A stretch of 64,000 nt of DNA from Whitmania pigra (Eukaryota > Annelida > Clitellata > Hirudinida > Haemopidae). Under the pieces are notes generated by a model. The model saw only the letters and a list, made by a program, of their open reading frames with translations, was not told where the DNA came from and ran no database searches. Location: assembly GCA_021613335.1 (NCBI GenBank), contig JAJTWR010000159.1:124001-188000 (forward strand), in the 5' to 3' direction. Of this stretch, positions 1-10,587 are shown in pieces. The translations under genes and the position numbers were made by a program. Every line of letters starts with the position of its first letter. The stretch's first letter is position 1.

Positions 1-662
1 GGAATGTTATTATGTTCATGGACTTCATAATTTTCTTTCCCATCAGGACTGCCATATTTGGCTTCTCCATAATTGCCTGAAACATTACCAAATCTAAGTA
101 TTTTTAAAATATTGACCTCCTGTTCAATGTTACCTGGTCCTCCATCACTTTCTTCACCTCCTCCTTTGAAATCTGTTCTATTCCTGCAAATGATGAAAAG
201 TTTCACAAGTATCAGTAATTAAGTAAGGTGATGTATCATCAATGCATATTCTAAAGATATTAAAAGCATATTACATAGCAAAATATTTTGATCAAAAACA
301 TAACCAAAATAGAAAGTAAACCTGAAATTGTCATCAAATTCTGCAAATGTCTCTTCATAACTGTTATAAATATTGTTATTGGAATGAACTTTATCAGAAA
401 TCAAAATTTTGTTTAAATTCATTTTGACTTCATTGTCAGTAGTGTAAAAATGTTCTCCAGTTGTATGGGGTTTCTCTAAATGGTGCTTGTTATTAAAATT
501 CAAATCTTCTTCATTTGCCTTCTCTAGACTTTCTTGCCCATTTGGACTCAGTGCTTCCATTTTTTTATGGCTAATCCAAATTTCTATGGCAACAAAGAAT
601 AGAACTCCAAAGGCGAGCAAACTCAGCAACTTTTTGGTTTTAAATATAAATTTCCCCATCAT
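1..662 (-). CDS. N-terminal exons of a type II membrane protein (partial)
   Basis: Two exons on the minus strand: 662-322 with the start codon at 662 or 659, then 183-1, which continues off the window. The intron 321-184 has GT and AG ends and keeps the frame. The first exon encodes a short basic N-terminus (MMGKFIFKTKK), a hydrophobic segment of about 16 residues (LLSLLAFGVLFFVAIEIW) and then a polar, Asn/Glu-rich stem. The second exon continues as a Gly/Glu/Asn-rich linker. A short cytosolic tail, one signal-anchor and an unstructured stem is the layout of Golgi glycosyltransferases, but no catalytic domain lies in the window, so the enzyme class is not shown. Family assignment is inference only; the exon structure is fairly secure. 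Confidence 0.55.
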
Positions 663-2195
663 GATGGCTACTGCTACCTGAAGGCACCTTAAAAATAACA
701 CTTGTTGCAACTTAATTGAAAAATCAAATAATTAGTTTTGATTCTTACTTTGCAACATGCTTCATATGTAAAGAGACATCTCCTGATTGCTTCAAAAGGT
801 TTTGCCCCTAATTATAAGTGCTATAAAATTAGAAATTCAGTTTGAATATAAACTTTTCAGCATTTGAAAAATGATAATAATAATAAGTATTTACAAAATA
901 AAACACAGAAAAGTTTCACCCTTTGTGATACTATTCTACATGAAGTCATTTGCACTCAAACCTTATAATTGCTACGCAGCAACATTTGTCACAAAAATCA
1001 ATACTCAGCTAAAATTCAACTAGAATGCATCTACCAATGCAACGAGAGTTTTAGTACTTTCAGGAAGTGTTCTAGAAGTCATAAGTAAGCCAATAACAAT
1101 GATTGTGCTATTAAGTCAATGGTGCTTAACCTACATTCAAGTCAATTTAAGCTCAAGCACTTCTTGAACTACAGTGAGTGCAAAATGTTTGCTTTCATTC
1201 CCAAGGCTGCGAACTTCTAAGAAAGAGAAGCCCAATGAAACAGATGTTTTTAATTTCACCAGTGCTGCATGGCACTGAAGATGCCTGTTTTTATTTTCTC
1301 GCCTAAATGCATGAATGCCTGCCTGCAAAACATTTGCTCTCTGCAGCTTCCTTGACATAAACCAACAACCAAACAAATCTGAAAAAAAAACATGAATATT
1401 CACTTACACATTATTACAGACATTATTTAATGCAGTCATTGCAGAAAAGGTGATTATGTCAAAAGTAGAAAGGTGAAACAGTGAACATGGAAATGATGAT
1501 AAATATCACCAAAGCTAAAGCTCCTCCACAGATGCCTACCACAAAAACTCAAAGAAAAGTACATTGTGTCGGCATTCAAACTTCAAAAGCATCTAATAAA
1601 AAATATTCCCTTTTTCTCAGAATTAAAAAAAGTTGTGTCACACAGTAGTTACTTTAAACAATTAGCAAAGTCACTTGTTGCCACTATACTAATTTCTAGT
1701 GCTAATTCATTGTTTTAGAAATACCAAAGTATCATTAAAATATAATTTGCATCAATTAGGATATTGATGTTAATTTTAGGGTCCCATTGCAATCATCATG
1801 ATGATGATGACAGAGATGTTGATGATGATTTCATTATCAATGAAATGAATTTATGAATTACTATTTGTAATAGTAATTAAAATTAACAGTAGTTGAAAGA
1901 AATATCAAGTTAGCATTTATATATGTAATTTTCAGTAAAGCTAGCAGTGTGATATTACATCATTAAATACATGTTGGTATTATTGATAAAGTTCCTTAAT
2001 TGAGATTAGAGTGATTAGCAATTAATTTAGTAATTAAAATATTAATGATATCCTTAACTTGTATGTAACACAATAATACATAATTGATCCATTAAAACGA
2101 TTAAATGCCACAACTCCAAAGTTTCAGGTTGTTGTTAGTTAAATTGTTCTAATTGATTACTCATAATTAAACATTCATTAATTTAACAAATACAT
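663..2195. other. Intergenic, no gene seen
   Basis: AT-rich sequence upstream of the type II membrane protein gene. A minus-strand reading frame at 1403-1137 (88 codons) has no recognisable domain and no supporting splice structure; it may be 5' UTR or chance. Short ATG/GAT-rich runs sit near 1797-1830. Nothing else is supportable. Confidence 0.5.
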
Positions 2196-2199
2196 TTTC

Positions 2200-2640
2200 A
2201 GCAAACTTCACGAATAATCGAGATATCCAAAAATCAATATGGCGGCAGTATATTTTCATATTGAAATTTCTTTATGTACATAACATGTGTTTGTGAATGA
2301 GAATGTACATGCAAGCATTTATGGTGGTTTTATTTGTGCAGTAGCAATTGATACGATTTATGCGGTATGACTTCAAACTTTTTCTCTATTGATCAATTGA
2401 TCACCTACAGACATTTTTAGAGCGAAAAAATAAGCAGAATAGTGACAGCATGTTATCCCTCAGGCAAGATCTATGAGAGTGAATTGGGTTTGGCAACAAA
2501 AAAGAATCGACATAACCAATGAGAAAATGCTAAAACAAAAAGGAAATTTGGCAGTTCCACTTCATAAACGTGGACTTAATGGGATTTACAAGTTAAGATA
2601 AAGATTAAGGTCAAGATAAGTGTATAAATAAGTCATCACT
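2200..2640. mobile_element. Internally deleted Tigger/pogo-family element
   Basis: The stretch around 2215-2290 matches the stretch around 27472-27545, the left part of a Tigger copy inside the receptor gene. The stretch 2449-2600 matches 28360-28670, the right part of that same copy. The transposase-coding middle is missing, so this looks like a non-autonomous deletion derivative. Ends are degenerate and no target duplication could be fixed by eye. Confidence 0.5.
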
Positions 2641-3600
2641 GACAAACTCCTAAAATATAGGAAAGGTAGATGCAAAACCCTGGTTAAAAAAAACCCAAAC
2701 AACATGACCTTTGAATCGTTGTCAAATATGATTTAACATTAATGCATTACTAATGCTTTAAACTAAATAATAAACATGAAACTTGAATTCTTATAGCTAC
2801 ACCAATTTCCTCAACTTAGAGGCAACTATGCAAACTAAATTAAATGTAATAGATGAAGATTTGATTATACTAACATTAGAAAATATTTTCTGAATCAACA
2901 TCAATTAGGATATATATATATATATATACTTAAGGATATTTATAAATTTAGTTTTTATTAAATGGGTCCAAAAGTCATTGTCTGATAATATCGATAGAAT
3001 ACAGATGGACTTCATAGACATTTGCTAAAATAGGTTTCTGAGATATGTTTTCAACAAGAAAATGCTTTCCAAAACTTTGCATTCAAAATGAATCAAAAGA
3101 TTGCAACAATCATAACCTTACCTTCTATTTATTCAACCATATGTAGAATTATTCTATCTTCTATCGACACAGATAAAACGTTAACAAGCTGACTCGGTTA
3201 TGCCACGCTTTTTTTTTATCCGGCTTCGCTCTTAGAGTATATGCCCACTTCGATCCTCTGATTCTCACAACAATTATTGATGCAGAAAATTGACTAAAAG
3301 TTGAAGAGTATTAAACCAATATCATTTCATATTATTTTAATAATCACCATGTAGTTTATTTTTGTTTTATTACACCTAAAAATAAGCACATATACCTAGG
3401 AAAACCTAAAGACTGGAAAAAATTGCGTTTGGAAATCTCTTCAAAATATTGAAATTGGTTTTTTTTATTCAATTAACAAATAAATCACACAAATTATATC
3501 TTAAAAACTGTTAAATCACAGAATCAGTCTTGACTATCGAAATTATTGAAAGATTGGAATTGGTTAAGTTTCCTTAAAATTGTCAATTTCGTGTCGATTA
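2641..3600. other. Intergenic, AT-rich, with a TA microsatellite
   Basis: No gene is visible. A (TA)n tract lies near 2910-2929. The rest is AT-rich sequence with short homopolymer runs and no sustained coding frame. Confidence 0.5.
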
Positions 3601-3624
3601 AAGCGGAATGCGAAGTCCGAGGAG

Positions 3625-3845
3625 CAGACATCAGGGAAGTCATTTGAACTTTTTCCAAGAGGGCAAATCCTTGCATAACTTGAGAAAACGACCTTTTTTT
3701 TTGCTTCTAGCCAAAATGCGGGGGGAGGGGCAAACCCTAGTAAAATATGAGATGATCTTTTTTTTAGGCTACTCTAAAATCAGGGGGAGGCCTTGTTCAC
3801 CCTACCCCCCTTGGAACAAAATTCCATCCGTGGCAATTGCTTATT
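3625..3845. mobile_element. Short non-autonomous repeat (AGGGA..TCATTT family)
   Basis: This GC-richer patch begins with an AGGGAAGTCATTT-type end followed by CTTTTTCCAAGAGGGCAAA and tracts of G and T. Related sequence occurs near 15150-15265, 53026-53134 and 54275-54400. The 153-codon open frame over this patch (3608-4069) consists of repeat sequence with no domain and is not annotated as a gene. At 53026 the same family shows perfect terminal inverted repeats, which supports a MITE-like nature. Confidence 0.5.
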
Positions 3846-4236
3846 TGGCTAACAATCGAGAACTCAATCCCAGCCAAGAGTTTGTTAGCCAGTTTGGTTT
3901 TAAGCAACTTCACATGCGAAAGAATTCTTTCGCGAAAAGGGAGTATTGTATTAGGCCGTTAACGCTAGCTCAGCTTGAGTTACTCTACACTCAGACCAAT
4001 ATATATGGGAAATACCCATCTTTTGACGATATCTCAAATAATACGTCACGAAAACTTCTGAAATTTTAGTATGCTATGTAAATAATGCTTCCAAAGTTAT
4101 GTTTTAAATTTTGTGAAGTATTTTTTCAAACTTAGTATAAAATCCCAAAAATGTGTTTTTGAGGTGCCCAAAAGAGAAAATAAACGTCAAAAGTCAATAA
4201 TAACAATGCAAATTTATTTTTTACACAAGAAGTTAT

Positions 4237-4553
4237 TTAATATAAAATTATGTTTCCTTTCTTTTCTATTATTTCAAAACATCTTTTGTCCATCGACAAA
4301 ATTAATTTTTTTATAAAGTATGTTTCCAGCAGATTCCAGGCAGTCCTGATGGCATCTTCCAACTCTGATTTAGAGTTAAATTGTTTTCCATCTTTGTAAA
4401 CAAGTCTGGACAACTTACCCCAAGCATTTTCAATAGGATTAGGGTCAGGAGAGCGAGCTGGCCAGCTCAAAATCCTCATGTTGATCTCTTGGAAGAAGTT
4501 CATGCTGACGTCTCTATTCCTTTTTCCAAAAGATCAACATGAGGATTTTGAGC
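4237..4553 (-). mobile_element. Tc1/mariner transposase C-terminal fragment with inverted duplication
   Basis: Minus-strand frame 4503-4237 encodes the end of a Tc1-type DDE transposase: the diagnostic WPARSPDPNPIENAWG block (second/third catalytic region) is followed by the usual helical tail ending near KRCFEII. Only the last 88 or so of about 340 residues remain. Immediately to the right, 4531-4553 is a perfect inverted copy of 4465-4487 (23 bp, 43-bp loop), so part of the fragment has been duplicated in opposite orientation. It is a dead relic. Confidence 0.85.
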
Positions 4554-5200
4554 ATATATCCATATTTTTCAAAAAACCCAAGACCTTGGCTTAAAAACCC
4601 AACTTGGTTGGCAACCCTGGCAAATCTTTTGTATTGAGCATAACTAGCAGAGGTATGGACAAAATATAGCCAAATTAAAAGAGTTTTGTTATATGTTATA
4701 TTGGTACGTTGTTATATTTAAAAAAAATTACGCCACTCTGAAGGTAATTCTTTCAGAAGTTATCACAGAAATGTGATTGGCAGAGTTTCTCCGTTCTAAT
4801 ATTGAACAACATTGTCAATGAATTGGTGATAATGAACAGCAAATTAAAATATAATTGTTTAAAATAATTGAAGTTAGTAATTTAAATGCCAATAATTTTA
4901 ATGATGCTGAACATAGTAGAGACATTTGCATGAATAACCATAACAGGAAGCGGCTTATTGGTAACTAAGTTTTCGTGCTGTTTTTCGTCTGTTAGAGGGT
5001 AGAGGTTGGTGATGGACCTTTGTTAATATGTCTTTAATGTTTTAAATGTGTTTATTGATGTTTGTGAAGGAATTGAAATGTATGAATTTGGAAATGTCAA
5101 TGCGTAATCTGAAATCTATTGCGATTTAATAATTTTCAGTTCAGATGGTAAATAGTGGCATAATAGAAGCATTTCTTTTGATTTTATTAATTTATCAAAG

Positions 5201-8022
5201 ATGGCAGTCAATGTATACAACACCAGCGGCACGACGGATAACATCAGTCGTCATGAAGCCCTCTATTGGGTCAATGAATCCTTGCAAGCGAATTTTATGA
5301 AGATCGAAGAACTCTGCTCGGGTTAGTCGTGTGCCTTTTAACATAAATTTGCAGTATTCATTTTTGGTTACAAATTTGGTCAAAATGCTAGCATGTTAAT
5401 CAGATTAGAAAGTACATTCCCATCCAGTTAAGCTCTAAGCTCAAATGTGTCAAAAAAAGATAGCTAAATAGAAATATAATGAATTGGATGGGTTGGGGTA
5501 AGATGATTGTGAAATGAGCCTCAGACAATTTGACAAAAAATATCTCCATCCAGATGAATGAACTGCTGTTCATTGCTGCTTCATCCATTGTTTGTGCAGT
5601 CCTCCACTGCCAATTCTTTACTACAATGTTTGCCTGTTTGGAAAAATTTCTTTTGAATTTCTTGCTTTGCTGTGAAGAAAATATCTGATGAACTGCAACA
5701 TATGTCACTTGAAAATTTAATATGAATGATAAGTATTAATTGGCCTTAATTAATTATGATCCTATTATTTCTTTTTTGTTTTGTTGCTTGCTAGAATTTT
5801 CTAGCAATTTGATACATGGTCTATAAAAATTAAAATTTTTCTGGAAATGATAAGAATTATATTTGGTTATGTCTGGAGATCATAATAACTATTATGTAAC
5901 AGATTGAGTCTTAAAACCCATTAAAACAATTGGAATATTGCATTCCAGGTGCTGCATATTGTCAGTTCATGGACATGTTATTTCCAGGTTAGAGTGTTTA
6001 AACATGCACATTATCACATTAAAATAATGTCTACACAGTTTTGAAGACTGTAAAGTCATGTGAGAGTTGTAGATGCATATTTAATTTGTTTTTTCACTTT
6101 ACTAAATACAAAATGATGAAATATGTAATTATAGCAAGCAAAATGATGAATTTCTAAGTTTTAAGAATGTTGACCGCAACAACCCAGCGATTCTAATAAA
6201 TCATAAAGGATTCTTTAAGTTAAAGTTAAATTTTCAAACTTAAGTAAACTGATGTCTGTTGGTTAATATGTGAGATTTAATTAAAACTCAAAAAGCTGTG
6301 CTATTTAAGCTTTGCTGACTGTGTGAAAATTAGATCTTATTCAAAAGACATGTCTTTTCAAATGATGACGGTGTTTTCAATTTTTGTGACTCTTAATCTT
6401 TGCTAAATTAGATTTACATTTGTGATTCTATTCAGGTCAAAATAATTAATGACTTAACATTTTGAATTATTGCTCATAATATAATATGTCCATCCAAGTA
6501 GTTTGAAAGATTATTTGTACCTTTGCATTGACTTAAACCCAACAATGATATGGTGGCAAATAATTATTATTAATTACTTCATCAAAACAGCAGTTTAAAT
6601 TGAAAAATGAAATTTAAAAATTCCCATGACTATTATTTTTCATTGCTGTTAAATTACCAACAGGCTCTATCAATCTGAAGAAAGTTAAATTTACTACAAA
6701 TCTTGAGCACGAGTACATAAGTAACTTCAAATTGGTTCAAGGAGCTTTCTCGAAAATGAAAGTTGATAAGGTTTTGCCCATTTGCTTGGTTTTATTTTGA
6801 AAATTGTGATGTGCTTTAAAGAACGTCTTAATGAGTTGACCCTCATAATTATGAAATCATTCATCTCCAGATAATTCCAATTGAGAAACTAGTGAAGGGT
6901 CGATTTCAAGATAACTTTGAGTTCATACAGTGGTTCAAAAAGTTTTTCGACGCCAATTACGAAATGACCCAGTACGATGCCGTCGGTGCAAGGTGTGGTG
7001 AGCCGATGGGGAGCATGACCTCTGCAATCATACCAAAAAAACCTGCCAACCAGCCTAAACCTTTCGGTAATCCGTCATCGAGGCCTAAACCATCGGGTTA
7101 AAAACCTACTAAAATCATGATTTATTATTGTTGCTGCCATTGCCGCTGTTGTTGTTGTTGTTCACGTTTTCCTCCATTTCTCAATACATTTATTTGCTTC
7201 TCTTTTTGATCCAGCCACAAAATTAACACCCACGCCTCCGAGAACAACCTCGAAAAGCAACAATTCAGATGTTAATCACAAAATGGAGGGCATAACAATT
7301 CAGGTCTGTGAACAAGAAGTCAATTTGCTCAATCATGTTTAAGGCCTTCATATTATTGGAGAAACTTTAATTCTAATTGCTTAATGTAGTCTCTGTGTAT
7401 TGAAGGGAGAGATGAACTGAATGGTACTTCTCATATGGAACCATGAAAATTAATTAATTTAGAAAATTAATGCATTGGACACTAATAATTTGTCAAATTC
7501 ATGCTTGACTATTTCTACACCTTAGGATTTAACTTATGACTTTTTTGGGTATAGGGCAGAATTTGTTCAGCTTGTATGTGAACCGTGGATCTACATTGAC
7601 ACTTAATTGTGTCTGATAACCATTTTCTTAAAATAGAAGTCTTTTGAGTCTAACTTTGTTGCACTCCATATGCATGAGTGCTAATTTATACTACTCATGG
7701 TTTCGCTTATCATAATAGAATGAGGTTCGAAACTCTCTAGCTGTAGTTAAAAATGACTCAAGTGATTTGCAGCTTTCAAGGCCGTGACTGTAGAGGCTTA
7801 TTATGTTGATAATTCAAAAGTCTGAAATGCGTTTGATCATAATTTTCACAATAGTAAAAGAGTAATTTCTTTATAAAGTTTCAAATATTCTGGACCCAGT
7901 ATCTTTTGACAGGGTTTTTTCTGCGTATTTTACGGTAACATGATTTATAGAAATACTCTCAAAATCATACAAAGCTTATACATACAATAATATTAATGAT
8001 AATAATAATGATGATGATGATG

Positions 8023-8059
<37 letters not shown>

Positions 8060-9368
8060 TACACTAAAACCTCTCTATAATAAAATTGCAAGGGGCCGAA
8101 AAAATCATAATTCGTTAGAGAATTTCATAAATGGGGGCCCTTTATGTTATATGCGTGATACAGTTTCTTAGTCAATATAAATTGATCCAGAATTTCATAA
8201 AACAACTTTTGATTCTTTTAAGTTCTAACTTTTATTTCACATTCAATTTTAAGGATTAAAAAAATAACATGAAATTTTTTTTCAAACATTTAAAACATTA
8301 GAATCTGGTAAAGTTTATAATTTTGTAGTTTAAATTTGAGCCTAGTGTCACTTTCTGCAGCCTTTATAATTTTTAATGATTCAAAAAGTGTTCAGTGGTT
8401 GATTTTATGTTTTTTAGCAATGTGTCTCTTGTCCAGACCACCAAAACCTATTTTTTGAATTTGTTCAACTTCATCTCTTGAAATGATTACATTTGTTTTT
8501 AAATTTATTGCTTAATAGATTGCACACCTTAAAATCAAAATAGTGAAGGTACAAAAGGAACTGAACATTTTGTTTTTAAAAGGTTCTAAATAGTAAATAT
8601 GGTAAACTAAAAATATTTAGTTATTTTTATAAAGTATATATTTAAATATGTATTATAATTTATGAAATTGCTAGTGAGATTAATGAGATTAAATGTGGGG
8701 ACCAAATTGCTTTTCGTTGATTGGTTATTGAGAAAATTTGTCATTGAGAATATTTTTAACACAGAAAACACAGGGATTTGGTTGGGACTGTTAAGCGGTT
8801 TCATCATAAAGAATATTTTATTATAGAGATGTTCTTTACAGAGAGGTTTTACTGTAATAATAATGACAACAACAATAATAATAATAATAATAAAATTAAT
8901 AATAATAATAATGATAATAATAATAATTGTGAGTATAATGTTTTGTTTAAATAAACTCAAATAATTATTATTTTTCACATGCATTTGTTGTTGTTGTTTC
9001 AAATGCATTTTCATATACTATTTATGACTTAAATAAGTTTTCTGCAGATGCAAGAAATGAAAGTAACAATAGATTCTCTTGAGAAAGAAAGGGACTTTTA
9101 TTTTGGCAAGTTGAGACAAATTGAAGTTCTTTGCCAGGAAGTACTTTCTAGTCAGCCGAACCAGCAAGATCCAATGATTCAGCAGATACTAGATATACTT
9201 TATGAAACAGAGGTTATGTGTTTTAATTGCATTGATTGCATCCTTACTTCTCGTCATTTTAAAAGTTTTTTTTTTAATTTTAAATATTTATTATTTTTAT
9301 TTCAGGATGGGTTTGCACCACCTGATATAAACGGAGAGAACGGAGGGGATTGCAATGATGAATATTAA
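5201..9368 (+). CDS. MAPRE1: Microtubule plus-end tracking protein EB1 (MAPRE family)
   Basis: Seven exons: 5201-5321, 5949-5987, 6664-6770, 6871-7066, 7215-7303, 9048-9212, 9306-9368; they sum to 259 codons plus stop, close to the roughly 268 of vertebrate EB1. Residues 1 to about 125 are the calponin-homology domain that binds microtubule ends ([14 protein letters not shown] near the start, FDANY and DAVGAR near its end). A Pro/Ser/Lys/Asn linker follows, then the EB-homology dimer coil ([16 protein letters not shown]), the docking site for SxIP partners. The tail ends DEY, close to the EEY motif read by CAP-Gly proteins. Exon 4 can read through its donor for 11 more codons to a stop at 7101, which would give a form without the EBH. 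The family is certain; which MAPRE paralogue is not. An intron holds a pogo-like element at 8062-8854. Confidence 0.95.
7983..8060. repeat. AAT/ATG microsatellite, left half
   Basis: A run of AAT and ATG trinucleotides ends directly against the left end of the pogo-like element at 8062. A matching AAT run resumes right after the element. Confidence 0.85.
8062..8854 (-). mobile_element. pogo/Tigger-like element with TIRs and TA duplication
   Basis: The left end reads CACTAAAACCTCTCT and the reverse complement of the right end reads CAGTAAAACCTCTCT, the classical pogo/Tigger terminal repeat, one mismatch in 15. TA dinucleotides flank both ends (8060-8061 and 8855-8856). Near 8400-8490 the minus strand retains a remnant of the N-terminal helix-turn-helix region ([10 protein letters not shown], then RHIAKKHKI). 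At 793 bp it is internally deleted and has no intact transposase. It sits in EB1 intron 5, antisense to the gene. Confidence 0.8.
8855..8930. repeat. AAT microsatellite, right half
   Basis: AAT repeats with a few interruptions start at the right end of the pogo-like element. The same repeat on both sides implies that the element landed in one microsatellite. Confidence 0.8.
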
Positions 9369-10587
9369 TGAGATTAACAATATTCATTTGTACAATTACA
9401 GACTTCTCCGGTTGCTGTGCCCCTCTGAGTAATTACAATTTCAAACACTTTAAATTTTCTTCTAGATGTTCCAGCATCTTGGTGGTATGAAAAATTTGTC
9501 CATGGCCTTGTGCATTAAATGTAATCTCTGTATCAGACATGAGACTTTCATGCCATAAACACATGTTTGTGACTGCTAACCTTATTTTGTTTTCGTCGAT
9601 GTATTTTCACCACTGAAACATAGTCTTTTATGTGTTAAATTCTTAGACGTGTGCCCATATTCTTATTGCATGTGACTTGTTGTTCAGAGGTCCTTATCAT
9701 CTGGTCAACATTTTGATATTTTATTTTGAATTTTTTAATGGAGTTACTGGGCTTATGTTCTGATGCTTTGCAATTTATCATCAATTGTTACCTTTGTGAA
9801 TGAAGCACTGCAGCACTGTTGGACCATGTAAGCTTCTGGTTCAGGCTGCCCATTGAGTATCAATTGTTAATTGGAAGCAAAATCCAAAAATGAATTAACA
9901 TGCAAAACAAAAGCTGTACTCACTGAATTTCTCTTTGGCAAGCTAGACCCACTGTGTGAGGATAGCTGCATTAAAAATTGCAGGAACATATTGTTGCTCC
10001 ACCATCTCCTAACAAAACGTTTGGCAAATTTTCCACAAAATTATCAACTGCTCGTTATTTTGCTTAAAATAATCAGGATACATAAGAGTGTGTTAAGGGT
10101 ATGCTTTATTGTAAACAAATGAGCATCGCTGAGTTTTTAAATAAAAGCAAAACAAAGGTAACATGGAATTAGATAAGACACATGCAGTTTGGGGGCATCA
10201 TTTCCAAAATGCTAGTCAACAGAAGTAACAAGTTACCAACTTGGAGGAGGAATAAAGTTGAGATCATTCGAGCAATTATACTACGTGTCTGGACTTCATG
10301 AGTTAAGGACAGCCCCTGAGAGCTTGTTTAAAGATTAAGAGACGTGGCAAACGTGGTCCCGTTCATCGGGCGTCCGAAAATTAAGAGCATTAAAATCGTG
10401 CCACCTCAAATGATGCACAAAAACAAGAATTACATATTAATATCAAACCAAATCCCCAGTCGAGAACAATAGTATAAGTAGGATGGAATTCTAAGGCAAT
10501 CGAATAAAACTACAAATGAAAACTCAACAATAGCCCTATGAATGACATATGACTGGTTTAAACAATAAGAAAACTTTGGAAAACAAA
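9369..10587. other. Convergent 3' flank between EB1 and INCENP
   Basis: This stretch should carry the 3' UTRs of EB1 (rightward) and INCENP (leftward). An AATAAA-type signal is present around 10140. An 83-codon plus-strand frame at 9871-10122 shows no domain and probably lies in UTR. No other gene is visible. Confidence 0.5.

Noticed and set aside
1137..1403. 88-codon minus-strand frame
   Set aside because: No recognisable domain and no splice partner; could be 5' UTR of the neighbouring gene.
3608..4069. 153-codon plus-strand open frame
   Set aside because: It overlaps a short dispersed repeat found elsewhere in the window, has no domain and is rich in sequence encoded by G and T tracts.
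8607..9014. 135-codon minus-strand frame
   Set aside because: Mostly a translated AAT microsatellite and transposon end.
9871..10122. 83-codon plus-strand frame after EB1
   Set aside because: Lies in the expected EB1 3' UTR and shows no domain.
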